A DNA stretch of 64,000 nt from Streptomyces sp. TLI_146. GTDB taxonomy: Bacteria > Actinomycetota > Actinomycetes > Streptomycetales > Streptomycetaceae. Every line of letters begins with the position of its first letter. Within the stretch, counting starts at the first letter, position 1. Below the pieces are notes generated by a model. It did no database searches, had not been told where the DNA came from, and was given only the letters and a program-made list of their open reading frames with translations. Below, piece after piece: positions 35,421 to 43,299 of this stretch. The translations under genes were made by a program, and so were the position numbers. The stretch covers positions 2,914,001 to 2,978,000 of the forward strand of contig NZ_PJMX01000001.1 of the NCBI RefSeq assembly GCF_002846415.1. The letters are read 5' to 3'.

Positions 35421-35891
35421 ATGGACCCCAGCCTCGATGCCGACCGCGCCAAGGCGGTCGAAGACCTTCTCTCCGTGACGCGCGAACACAGCGGCGTCAC
35501 CGTGATGTTCCACACCGCGGTCGCCGAAAGACAAGGCCTCGGCGCCTCCGAGACCAAGACGCTCGATCTGCTCGAACGGTTCGGTCCGCTCACCGCCAAG
35601 GAACTCTCCCAGCACACCGGCCTCGCCCCCGCGTCCGTCACCGGCCTCGTCGACCGCCTGGAGGCCAAGGGGTTCGTACGGCGTGCCAAGCACCCCACGG
35701 ACAAGCGGCGCGTGCTCATCGAGATCCGCTGGGAGAACATCGACGGCCTGAAGCGGTTCTTCGTGGACTGGTCCCACCAGGTGGCCGAATTCTGCGAGGA
35801 GTTCACGACGGAGGAGCTGGGGACCGTGGTCCGCTTCCTGACCGGCACCAGCGCGCTCCAACGGGAGGCGGCGGCGCGGCTCGGACCGTAG
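35421..35891 (+). CDS. MarR-family transcriptional regulator
   Basis: 156 aa, normal MarR length. The winged helix-turn-helix is KTLDLLERFGPLTAKELSQHTGLAPASVTGLVDRLEAKGFVRRAKHPTDKRRVLIEI, flanked by dimerisation helices. The ATG at 35421 (MDPSLDADRAK) is preferred over the in-frame ATG at 35358, which adds 21 residues unlike the family; neither has a good ribosome-binding site. It converges on the dehydrogenase operon with 11 bp between stops. Target and ligand are unknown. Confidence 0.88.
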   Translation: MDPSLDADRAKAVEDLLSVTREHSGVTVMFHTAVAERQGLGASETKTLDLLERFGPLTAKELSQHTGLAPASVTGLVDRLEAKGFVRRAKHPTDKRRVLIEIRWENIDGLKRFFVDWSHQVAEFCEEFTTEELGTVVRFLTGTSALQREAAARLGP

Positions 35892-35902
35892 CGCGGCCGC
35901 CC

Positions 35903-36784
35903 TCACCCCGCCCCGTACACCACCCCCGGCTCCGCCGCCTCCGCCAGCAGCCGTCGTGCCGTCTCCCCCGCCTCCGCCGGGGTCCAGCGGGCCCCCTTGT
36001 CCGCCGTCGGGCCCGGGCGCCAGCCCTCCATGACCGTGATGCGGCCCCCCTCCGCCTCGAAGACGCGGCCCGTCACGCCCTCGCTCGCCGCCGAGCCGAG
36101 CCACACCACCAGCGGCGACACGTCCTCGGGCGCGGCCGCGAGGCCGGTGAAGACCTGCTCGGTCATCCGGGTGCGCGCCGCCGGGGCGATCGCGTTGACC
36201 TGGACGCCGTACCGCGCGAGCTCCGCCGAGGCCACCAGGGTGAGGCCGACGATCCCGGCCTTGGCCGCCGCGTAGTTCCCCTGGCCCACACTGCCGAGCA
36301 GCCCCGCCCCGGAGGTCGTGTGGACGACCCGGGCCACCGGCCGGCGGCCCGCCTTCGTCTCGGCGCGCCAGTGCGCCGCCGCCTCGCGCAGCGGCAGGAA
36401 GTGACCCTTGAGATGGACCCGGACCACCGCGTCCCAGTCGTCCTCGTCGAGGTTGACCAGCATCCGGTCGCGCAGGAAGCCCGCGTTGCCGACCAGCGTG
36501 TCGAGGCGGCCGAAGTGGTCCAGGGCCGCCTCCACCAGGGAGGCCGCGCCCTTCGCCGTCGCGATGTCCCCGCCGTGCGCGACCGCCTCGCCGCCCGCCG
36601 CGCGGATCTCGGCGGCGACCAACTCGGCCGGGCTGCCGGGGGCCGGGGCGCCGTCGAGGCCGACGCCGAGGTCGTTGACGACGACCTTCGCCCCCTCGGC
36701 CGCGAACGCCAGGGCGTGCGCCCGGCCGAGCCCCCGCCCCGCCCCGGTCACCACGACGACCCGCCCCGCACTGATGTCTGCCAT
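35903..36784 (-). CDS. Short-chain dehydrogenase, Rv3548c-like (HIP degradation locus)
   Basis: 293 aa classical SDR. Cofactor motif TGAGRGLGRAHA, NAG motif VGNAGFLRD, active site with Ser in HTTSGAG and YAAAKAG (Tyr-x-x-x-Lys). It is longer than FabG and has the DLGVGLDGAPAPGSPAELVAAEI insertion of the MFE-2/Rv3548c-type 3-hydroxyacyl-CoA dehydrogenases. It lies 1 bp after the next SDR gene, in an operon divergent from echA20-ipdABC and behind the KstR2-like operator. The exact step in ring C/D breakdown is not known to me. Confidence 0.8.
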   Translation of the reverse strand: MADISAGRVVVVTGAGRGLGRAHALAFAAEGAKVVVNDLGVGLDGAPAPGSPAELVAAEIRAAGGEAVAHGGDIATAKGAASLVEAALDHFGRLDTLVGNAGFLRDRMLVNLDEDDWDAVVRVHLKGHFLPLREAAAHWRAETKAGRRPVARVVHTTSGAGLLGSVGQGNYAAAKAGIVGLTLVASAELARYGVQVNAIAPAARTRMTEQVFTGLAAAPEDVSPLVVWLGSAASEGVTGRVFEAEGGRITVMEGWRPGPTADKGARWTPAEAGETARRLLAEAAEPGVVYGAG

Positions 36785-36785
36785 C

Positions 36786-37565
36786 TCAACTCCCTTGCTG
36801 TTCGGGTGACTTGTTGACGGTGGCCGCGTCCAGGAACGCCGGGCGCTCGCCGCCGCCGTGGACCAGGAGGGACGCGCCGGTGATGTACGCGGCCCGGGCG
36901 GAGGCGAGGAAGACGGCCGCGTCCCCCACCTCGGCGGGCTCGGCGAGCCGCCCGAGCGGCACGGTCCGGGCGACGGCCGCGACGCCCTCCTCGTCGCCGT
37001 AGTGCAAAGGGGCGAGCTCGGTGCGGACCATGCCCAGGACCAGCGTGTTGACCCGCACCGCGGGCGCCCACTCCACCGCCATCGAGCGGGCCAGGTTCTC
37101 CAGGCCCGCCTTGGCGGCGCCGTACGCGGCGGTGCCGGGCGAGGGGCGGGTACCGCTGACGCTGCCGATCATCACCACCGAGCCGCCGGACGCCCGCAGC
37201 AGCGGGTACGCGGCGAGCGAGGCGGTGAGCGGCGCGGTGAGGTTGAGCTCCACCACGCGCGTGTGGCGCTCGGCCGACGACTCGTCGAGCAGGCGGTAGG
37301 GCGTGCCGCCCGCGTTGTTGACGAGCACGTCGAGGTGCCCGTAGGCCGTGGCGACCGCGTCGAAGAACTCCCGTACGGCAGCGGGTTCGCGCAGGTCGAG
37401 CGGGCGGAACTCGGCCTCGCGGCCGCCCGCTTCGACCGGCCGCTCCGGTGGTCTGCGGGCGCAGACCACCACCTCGGCGCCCGCCGCCAGGAACGCCCGC
37501 GCGATGCCCGCGCCGACGCCCCGGGTGCCGCCCGTGACGACCGCCGCCTTCCCGGCCAGCTCCAT
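36786..37565 (-). CDS. Short-chain dehydrogenase, Rv3549c-like (HIP degradation locus)
   Basis: 259 aa classical SDR. Cofactor motif TGGTRGVGAGIA, NNAGGTPY, catalytic Ser in MIGSVSG and Tyr-x-x-x-Lys in YGAAKAG. First gene of the two-SDR operon; the start codon is 18 bp from the operator at 37584-37599. The ATG at 37565 is chosen over an upstream in-frame GTG because GGAAGG precedes it. By position it matches the Rv3548c-Rv3549c pair of the mycobacterial KstR2 regulon. Confidence 0.8.
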   Translation of the reverse strand: MELAGKAAVVTGGTRGVGAGIARAFLAAGAEVVVCARRPPERPVEAGGREAEFRPLDLREPAAVREFFDAVATAYGHLDVLVNNAGGTPYRLLDESSAERHTRVVELNLTAPLTASLAAYPLLRASGGSVVMIGSVSGTRPSPGTAAYGAAKAGLENLARSMAVEWAPAVRVNTLVLGMVRTELAPLHYGDEEGVAAVARTVPLGRLAEPAEVGDAAVFLASARAAYITGASLLVHGGGERPAFLDAATVNKSPEQQGS

Positions 37566-37583
37566 CCGCGCTACCTTCCTCAC

Positions 37584-37599
37584 CTAACAAATGTTTGGT
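37584..37599. promoter_or_regulatory. KstR2-like operator in the SDR / echA20 divergent promoter
   Basis: CTAACAAATGTTTGGT, which on the other strand reads ACCAAACATTTGTTAG. This matches the described KstR2 pattern AnCAAGnnCTTGnT except at the inner G/C pair and is 15/16 identical to the site at 45928-45943. It sits 18 bp and 21 bp from the two divergent start codons. Confidence 0.8.
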
Positions 37600-37620
37600 G
37601 GAAAGGTAGCTGATCCGCTC

Positions 37621-38385
37621 ATGGGTGTCTCCACCACCGGCCCCGAGAAGGGGATTTCGCTCGTCACCGTCGACTTCCCGCCCGTCAACGCGCTGCCCGT
37701 GCACGGCTGGTACGAGCTGGCCGACGCGGTCCGCGCGGCCGGGCGCGACCCCGGCGTCCGCTGTGTGGTCCTGGCCGCCGAGGGGCGCGGCTTCAACGCC
37801 GGGGTCGACATCAAGGAGTTGCGGCGCGACCCCGGCCACGGCTCGCTCCTGGGCGCCAACCGGGGCTGCTACGAGGCCTTCGCGGCGGTGTACGAGTGCG
37901 AGGTGCCGGTGGTCGCGGCGGTGCAGGGGCACTGTCTGGGCGGCGGGATCGGCCTGGTGGGCAACGCCGACGTGGTGGTGGCGAGCGAGGACGCCACCTT
38001 CGGGCTGCCCGAGCTGGACCGGGGCGCGCTCGGCGCCGCCACCCATTTGGCCCGCCTCGTCCCCCAGCACCTGATGCGCGCGCTCTACTACACCTCGCGC
38101 ACGGCCACGGCCCGGGAGCTGCTGGCCCACGGATCGGTGTGGAAGGTGGTCGGTCGGGCCGAACTCCTCCACTCTGCCCTGGAGTTGGCGCGGGAGATCG
38201 CCCGCAAGGACGGCTCGCTGATCCGGCTGGCGAAGGCCGCCATCAACGGCATCGACCCCGTCGACGTCCGCCGCAGCTACCGCTTCGAGCAGGGCTTCAC
38301 GTTCGAGGCCAACCTCAGCGGGGTGGCCGACCGCATCCGCGACACCTTCGGCGAGGAGCCGGGGAAGGGGAGTGAGCGGGCATGA
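37621..38385 (+). CDS. echA20: Enoyl-CoA hydratase family ring-cleaving enzyme EchA20
   Basis: 254 aa crotonase-fold protein (LAAEGRGFNAGVDIKEL; GHCLGGGIGLVGNADVVVASEDATFGLPELDRG). In Mycobacterium tuberculosis EchA20 hydrolytically opens ring D of the steroid remnant HIEC-CoA. Assignment rests on position before ipdAB and the divergent SDR pair. The start at 37621 is chosen because the earlier in-frame ATG (37591) lies inside the operator and has no ribosome-binding site. The 3' end overlaps ipdA by 4 bp (ATGA). Confidence 0.85.
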   Translation: MGVSTTGPEKGISLVTVDFPPVNALPVHGWYELADAVRAAGRDPGVRCVVLAAEGRGFNAGVDIKELRRDPGHGSLLGANRGCYEAFAAVYECEVPVVAAVQGHCLGGGIGLVGNADVVVASEDATFGLPELDRGALGAATHLARLVPQHLMRALYYTSRTATARELLAHGSVWKVVGRAELLHSALELAREIARKDGSLIRLAKAAINGIDPVDVRRSYRFEQGFTFEANLSGVADRIRDTFGEEPGKGSERA

Positions 38386-39230
38386 CGGACAAGACCATGA
38401 CGCCCGAGGACGTCGTCGCCCGGCTGCGCAGCGGCATGACCCTCGGCATCGGCGGCTGGGGCTCGCGCCGCAAGCCGATGGCGCTGGTCAGGGCGCTGCT
38501 CAGATCACCGGTGACGGATCTGACGGTGATCTCGTACGGCGGCCCGGACGTCGGCCTGCTCGCGGCCGCCGGGCGGATCCGCAAGCTGGTCGCCCCCTTC
38601 GCCACCCTCGACTCCATCCCTCTTGAGCCGCACTTCCGCGCGGCGCGCGAGGCGGGGGCGTTCACGCTGACGGAGATCGACGAGGCGATGTTCATGTGGG
38701 GGCTGCACGCGGCCGCCAACCGGCTGCCCTTCCTGCCGGTACGGGCCGGACTCGGCTCGGACGTCATGCGGGTCAACCCCGGGCTGCGGACGGTGACTTC
38801 GCCGTACGAGGACGGGGAGACATTCGTCGCCGTGCCCGCGCTGCGCATGGACGCGGCCCTGGTCCACCTCAACCGCGCCGACCGGCTCGGCAACGCCCAG
38901 TACCTGGGCCCCGACCCGTACTTCGACGACCTGTTCTGCGAGGCCGCCGACAGCGCGTACGTCTCCTGCGAACGCCTCGTCGAGCCCGGCGGCTTCGCGG
39001 ACGCCGTCCCGCAGACCCTCCTGGTCGGACGCCACTCGGTCACGGGTGTCGTCGAGGCGCCGAACGGGGCGCATTTCACGTCGTGCGTGCCGGACTACGG
39101 GCGGGACGAGCCGTTCCAGAAGCTGTACGCGACGACTCCGTGGGAGGACTTCGCCGTGCGGTTCCTGTCGGGGCCGGACGAGAAGAGCTATCAGTCGGCC
39201 GTGCAGGCCTGGCACGAGGAGGTCCGATGA
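38382..39230 (+). CDS. ipdA: COCHEA-CoA hydrolase alpha subunit IpdA
   Basis: 282 aa, class I CoA-transferase fold (GMTLGIGGWGSRRKPMALVRALLRS; MFMWGLHAAANRLPFLPVRAGLGSDV; VEAPNGAHFTSCVPDYGRD). In mycobacteria IpdA and IpdB form a heteromer that hydrolyses ring C of the last steroid ring intermediate and is not a true CoA transferase. Overlaps echA20 and ipdB by 4 bp each, so the subunits are made together. Confidence 0.9.
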   Translation: MTDKTMTPEDVVARLRSGMTLGIGGWGSRRKPMALVRALLRSPVTDLTVISYGGPDVGLLAAAGRIRKLVAPFATLDSIPLEPHFRAAREAGAFTLTEIDEAMFMWGLHAAANRLPFLPVRAGLGSDVMRVNPGLRTVTSPYEDGETFVAVPALRMDAALVHLNRADRLGNAQYLGPDPYFDDLFCEAADSAYVSCERLVEPGGFADAVPQTLLVGRHSVTGVVEAPNGAHFTSCVPDYGRDEPFQKLYATTPWEDFAVRFLSGPDEKSYQSAVQAWHEEVR

Positions 39231-39958
39231 CGGGTCCTGCCGTCAGCCGAGCCGAGTACTGCGTGATCGCCTGCGCCGAGGCGTGGCGCGGCGACGGGGA
39301 GGTGCTGGCCAGCCCGATGGGCCTGATCCCGTCGCTCGGCGCGCGCCTCGCCCGGCGCACCTTCGCCCCGGACCTGCTGCTCACCGACGGCGAGGCGACG
39401 CTGGTCGGGGCGGACGGGGCGGCGGAGGGCTGGCTGCCGTACCGCCGCCATCTGACCATGGTCACCGGGGGCCGGCGGCACGTGATGATGGGCGCGAGCC
39501 AGCTCGACCGGTACGGCAACCAGAACATCTCCTGCATCGGCGACTGGGCGGCGCCCACGCGCCAGCTGCTCGGGGTGCGCGGCGCCCCGGTCAACACGCT
39601 CAACAACCCGGTGAGTTACTGGGTCCCTCGCCACTCCCCCCGGGTGTTCGTGCCCGAGGTCGACATGGTGTGCGGCGTCGGCTACGACCGGGCGGCCGCC
39701 GCCGGGGCGCGCTACCACTGCCTCCCCCGGGTCGTCACCGACCTCGCCGTCCTCGACTTCGCCACCCCGGACCGCACGATGCGGCTGGCGTCGCTGCACC
39801 CCGGGGTGACGGTGGCGCAGGTGCGCGCGGCCACGGGCTTCGAGCCGGCGGTGCCGGACGAGGTCCCCTTCACCCGGGACCCGTCGGCCGAGGAACTGCG
39901 CCTGATCCGGGAGGTGCTGGACCCGGAGGGGCGGCGCGAGGCGGAGGTACGCGGCTGA
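39227..39958 (+). CDS. ipdB: COCHEA-CoA hydrolase beta subunit IpdB
   Basis: 243 aa, CoA-transferase beta fold (YCVIACAEAWRGDGEVLASPMGLIPSLGARLAR; VMMGASQLDRYGNQNISCIGD; LPRVVTDLAVLDF). Partner of IpdA for ring C opening. ATG overlaps the ipdA stop; its own stop shares one base with the ipdC start (TGATG). Confidence 0.9.
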   Translation: MTGPAVSRAEYCVIACAEAWRGDGEVLASPMGLIPSLGARLARRTFAPDLLLTDGEATLVGADGAAEGWLPYRRHLTMVTGGRRHVMMGASQLDRYGNQNISCIGDWAAPTRQLLGVRGAPVNTLNNPVSYWVPRHSPRVFVPEVDMVCGVGYDRAAAAGARYHCLPRVVTDLAVLDFATPDRTMRLASLHPGVTVAQVRAATGFEPAVPDEVPFTRDPSAEELRLIREVLDPEGRREAEVRG

Positions 39959-41025
39959 TGGAGACGGCACTGACCCGGCTGGTGGGGGTGCGGCACCCGA
40001 TCGTGCAGACCGGGATGGGCTGGGTGGCCGGGCCCCGGCTGGTGACGGCCACCGCCGAGGCCGGCGCGCTGGGCATCCTCGCCTCGGCGACGATGACCCT
40101 CGACGAGCTGCGCGCGGCGGTACGGAAGGTCAAGTCCCGTACGGACGCGCCGTTCGGGGTGAATCTGCGGGCGGACGCGGGGGACGCGCGGGAGCGGGTG
40201 CGGATCATCGTGGAGGAGCGGGTACGGGTGGCGTCCTTCGCGCTCGCCCCCTCGCGGGAGCTGATCGCGGAGCTCAAGGACGCGGGGGTGGTGGTCATGC
40301 CGTCCGTCGGGGCGCGGCGGCACGCCGAGAAGGTGGCGGCGTGGGGCGCGGACGCGGTGATCGTCCAGGGCGGGGAGGGCGGCGGGCACACCGGCGAGGT
40401 GGCGACGACGGTCCTGCTGCCGCAGGTCGTGGACGCGGTGGACATCCCGGTGGTGGCGGCCGGGGGCTTCCACGACGGGCGCGGTCTGGTGGCGGCGCTG
40501 GCGTACGGGGCGGCGGGGGTCGCGATGGGCACGCGGTTCCTGCTCACCTCGGACTCTCCGGTGCCGGACGCGGTGAAGGCGCGGTATCTGGCGGCGGGGG
40601 TGTCCGACGTGACGGTGACACGGGCGGTCGACGGCCTGCCGCACCGCATGCTGCGCACGGAACTCGTGGCGTCGCTGGAACGGTCCGGGCGGATACGTTC
40701 GCTGGCCTCGGCGGTGCGCCACGCCGCGGCGTTCCGCGCGCTGTCGGGCACGTCCTGGGCCCGTCTCGTGGCCGACGGCCGCGCGCTGCGCCACGGCAAG
40801 GACTTGAGCTGGAGCCAGGTCCTGCTGGCGGCCAATACGCCGATGCTGCTGCGGGCGTCGATGGTGGAGGGGCGGGTGGAGGCGGGGGTGATGGCGTCCG
40901 GGCAGGTGGCGGGGGTGATCTCGGATCTGCCGAGTGTGGGCGAGCTGGTGGAGAGGGTGGTGGGGGAGGCGGAGGCGACGGCGTCGCGGCTCGGGGGTTT
41001 GTCCCCCACCCCGCCCCTTCCCTAA
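39958..41025 (+). CDS. ipdC: FMN-dependent 2-nitropropane-dioxygenase-like reductase IpdC
   Basis: 355 aa nitronate monooxygenase-like TIM barrel (VQTGMGWVAGPRLVTATAEAGALGILASATM; GADAVIVQGGEGGGHTG; VVAAGGFHDGRGLVAALAYGAAGVAMGTRFLLT, the FMN phosphate site). In the mycobacterial pathway IpdC is a flavin reductase that acts with IpdF before ring opening. Last gene of echA20-ipdA-ipdB-ipdC. The short Pro-rich C-terminus (LSPTPPLP) runs into a region of repeats. Confidence 0.85.
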   Translation: METALTRLVGVRHPIVQTGMGWVAGPRLVTATAEAGALGILASATMTLDELRAAVRKVKSRTDAPFGVNLRADAGDARERVRIIVEERVRVASFALAPSRELIAELKDAGVVVMPSVGARRHAEKVAAWGADAVIVQGGEGGGHTGEVATTVLLPQVVDAVDIPVVAAGGFHDGRGLVAALAYGAAGVAMGTRFLLTSDSPVPDAVKARYLAAGVSDVTVTRAVDGLPHRMLRTELVASLERSGRIRSLASAVRHAAAFRALSGTSWARLVADGRALRHGKDLSWSQVLLAANTPMLLRASMVEGRVEAGVMASGQVAGVISDLPSVGELVERVVGEAEATASRLGGLSPTPPLP

Positions 41026-41121
41026 ACCCTCCGGGGGCGGGTGGTGGGTGGAGGCTCGTCTCCCAGGGGCTTCGCCCCCGGACCCCGTTCGCGGGGCCTG
41101 CGGCCCCTGCACCCCGCTGCG

Positions 41122-41225
41122 TTCGTCTGCGGACCGTGCTGGGTTGCTCGCGCAGTTCCCCGCGCCCCTAACTACCCAGGGGCGCGGGGAACTGCGCGCT
41201 CAGCCATCCACGGTCCGCAGACGAA
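41122..41225. repeat. Inverted pair of dispersed repeats between convergent genes
   Basis: Forward copy 41122-41169 and inverted copy 41178-41225 are separated by 8 bp (aactaccc), so the RNA could form a stem of nearly 48 bp with a central mismatch patch. It lies 97 bp after ipdC and 61 bp after the convergent helicase gene, with GC-rich hairpin-forming sequence on both sides; no gene is present in 41026-41285. Confidence 0.85.
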
Positions 41226-41285
41226 GCACCCGGCCGCCCGCCCGAGGGCTTTCGGGAAGGGGCGGGGTGGGGGCAAAAACCCCGG

Positions 41286-42803
41286 CTACGCCGGGGCGCT
41301 GCGGCGGCCGCCCGTCTGCGGACGGCCCCGGCGCGCGCCACCGCCCTGAGCGCGGGCACCCTGCGGCTGGGAGCCACCCCGGGCGCCACCCTGCGCCGAA
41401 CCCTGGCCCGCACGGCCCGAGCGGGCGCCCGAGCGGGCCCCCCGGCTCCGGGTACGCGCACCCGACGGCGGCGTAGGCGCGGGCACCTCGATCACGACCG
41501 GCACACCCGACGGCTCGCGCGCCCCCGTGACCCGTACCAGCTCTTCGTCGCTCGACTTCACCGCCGCCGTCCGGGGACGGATCCCCGCGAACGTCATCAG
41601 GCGGCTCATCTCGCGCTTCTGCTCGGGCAGGACCAGCGTCACGACGCTGCCCGACTCGCCCGCGCGGGCGGTGCGGCCGCCCCGGTGGAGGTAGTCCTTG
41701 TGGTCGGTGGGCGGGTCGACGTTGACGACCAGGTCGAGGTCGTCGACGTGGATGCCGCGCGCCGCCACGTTCGTCGCGACGAGCGCGGTGACCTGGCCGT
41801 TCTTGAACTGCTCAAGGGTGCGGTTGCGCTGCGGCTGGGAGCGGCCGCCGTGCAGGCCCGCCGCCCGTACGCCGCTCGCGAGCAGCCGCTTGACCAGCCG
41901 GTCCACCGAACGCTTGGTGTCCAGGAACATGATCACCCGGCCGTCGCGCGCGGCGATCCGCGCGGTGACGGCCTTCTTGTCGGTCTCGTCCTGGATGTAG
42001 AGGACGTGGTGTTCCATCGTGGTGACCGCGCCCGCCGACGGGTCCACCGAGTGCACGACCGGGTCGGTCAGGAACATCCGGACCAGCCGGTCGATGTTCT
42101 TGTCCAGGGTCGCCGAGAACAGCATCCGCTGACCGCCCGGCTCGACCTGCTTCAGCAGCGCCGTGACCTGCGGCATGAACCCCATGTCGGCCATCTGGTC
42201 GGCCTCGTCGAGGACCGTGATCCGGACCTGGCCGAGCTGGCAGTCCCCGCGCTCTATGAGGTCCTTGAGGCGGCCGGGCGTCGCCACGAGCACCTCGGCG
42301 CCGCGGCGCAGCGCGTTCGCCTGCTTGGTGAGCGAGAGGCCGCCCACGACCGTGGTCAGGCGCAGGTTGACGGCCGTGGCGTACGGCGTCAGCGCGTCGG
42401 TGACCTGCTGGGCCAGCTCACGCGTCGGCACGAGCACCATGGCGAGCGGCGCCTTCGGCTCGGCGCGCTGTCCTGCCGTACGGGCCAGCATCGCGAGGCC
42501 GAAGGCGAGGGTCTTGCCCGAGCCGGTGCGGCCGCGGCCGAGGATGTCGCGGCCCGCGAGGGAGTTCGGCAGGGTCGCGGCCTGGATCGGGAACGGCTCG
42601 GTCACGCCCTGCGCGGCCAGCGTCTTGAGGAGCGCCGCGGGCATGTCGAGGTCGGCGAAAGCCGCGACCGACGGGAGCGCGGGCGTGATGGTTTCCGGCA
42701 GCGTGAACTCACCCTGCGGCTGCACGGTCCGGCCGCGCGCGGACTTCGCGGCGGGCTTGGCGGAGCTGGAGGTGGAGCGCTTGCGGGGGGTCGTACGCGT
42801 CAT
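41286..42803 (-). CDS. DEAD-box ATP-dependent RNA helicase
   Basis: 505 aa. All DEAD-box motifs are present: Q motif (GVTEPFPIQAATLP), I GRGRTGSGKT, Ia PTRELAQQV, Ib TPGRL, II LDEADQ (DEAD), III FSATL, IV IMFLDTK, V ATNVAARGIHV, VI HRGGRTARAG. The last ~60 residues are an RG-rich, disordered tail typical of RNA-binding helicases. It lies upstream-to-downstream beside cspA on the same strand, a pairing suited to RNA unfolding in the cold. The ATG at 42803 has AGGAAGG upstream. Its position splits the HIP degradation locus. Confidence 0.93.
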   Translation of the reverse strand: MTRTTPRKRSTSSSAKPAAKSARGRTVQPQGEFTLPETITPALPSVAAFADLDMPAALLKTLAAQGVTEPFPIQAATLPNSLAGRDILGRGRTGSGKTLAFGLAMLARTAGQRAEPKAPLAMVLVPTRELAQQVTDALTPYATAVNLRLTTVVGGLSLTKQANALRRGAEVLVATPGRLKDLIERGDCQLGQVRITVLDEADQMADMGFMPQVTALLKQVEPGGQRMLFSATLDKNIDRLVRMFLTDPVVHSVDPSAGAVTTMEHHVLYIQDETDKKAVTARIAARDGRVIMFLDTKRSVDRLVKRLLASGVRAAGLHGGRSQPQRNRTLEQFKNGQVTALVATNVAARGIHVDDLDLVVNVDPPTDHKDYLHRGGRTARAGESGSVVTLVLPEQKREMSRLMTFAGIRPRTAAVKSSDEELVRVTGAREPSGVPVVIEVPAPTPPSGARTRSRGARSGARSGRAGQGSAQGGARGGSQPQGARAQGGGARRGRPQTGGRRSAPA

Positions 42804-42897
42804 ACGGAAATTGCCTTCCTGGGCCCTGGGGACGGACAGCACGCAAGCCGGGACCCGCACCTGCGCGGTGCGGGCCCCGGCTCGGAATTCGCCGTGA

Positions 42898-43101
42898 TCA
42901 GGCGGGGAGGATGTTCTCCGCCTGCAGGCCCTTCTGGCCCTGGGTGACCTCGAAGGAGACCTTCTGGCCCTCGAGGAGCTCACGGAAGCCGGAGGACGCG
43001 ATGTTCGAGTAGTGGGCGAAGACGTCCGGGCCGCCGCCGTCCTGCTCGATGAAGCCGAAGCCCTTTTCCGAGTTGAACCACTTCACGGTGCCAGTAGCCA
43101 T
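42898..43101 (-). CDS. cspA: Cold-shock protein CspA family
   Basis: 67 aa, the standard length. RNP1 is KGFGFI and RNP2 is VFAHYSNI, after the start [12 protein letters not shown]. It is a single-stranded RNA/DNA-binding chaperone. The ATG has AGGAG 8 bp upstream. A long leader precedes it (promoter candidate 43187-43215). The helicase gene follows 94 bp downstream, so read-through is possible. Confidence 0.96.
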   Translation of the reverse strand: MATGTVKWFNSEKGFGFIEQDGGGPDVFAHYSNIASSGFRELLEGQKVSFEVTQGQKGLQAENILPA

Positions 43102-43157
43102 GTCATTCTCCTGAATAGGTAGGGGCCCCATCCGGAGAAAGCCGGAAAAACAATAAT

Positions 43158-43185
43158 GCGCCTGAGGAACATTCCCGTCAGGCGC
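43158..43185 (-). terminator. Hairpin and U-rich tract in the cspA leader
   Basis: GCGCCTGA / TCAGGCGC, an 8 bp stem with a 12-nt loop. On the minus strand it is followed by ATTATTGTTTTT, which looks like an attenuator in the cspA 5' leader or a cold-sensing structure. The surrounding leader (43102-43190) is unusually AU-rich for this genome. Confidence 0.5.
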
Positions 43186-43186
43186 A

Positions 43187-43215
43187 CATAAAGTCTATGG
43201 GTACCAAAACTGCAA
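43187..43215 (-). promoter_or_regulatory. Candidate cspA promoter
   Basis: On the minus strand TTGCAG, 17 bp spacer, TTTATG: a fair housekeeping promoter about 90 bp before the cspA start. The predicted transcript start lies next to or inside the hairpin at 43158-43185. Confidence 0.4.
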
Positions 43216-43299
43216 CGCGGAAACTGTACCACGTCGCCCCGCTGGGCGCAGGTGCGGCCGTGTGGGCCGCACCACTCCCCCGTGCCTCTCCGGCCCTGG

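Noticed and set aside
37591..37620. Earlier ATG of echA20 at 37591
   Set aside because: It lies inside the operator palindrome, has no ribosome-binding site and adds residues unlike the family.
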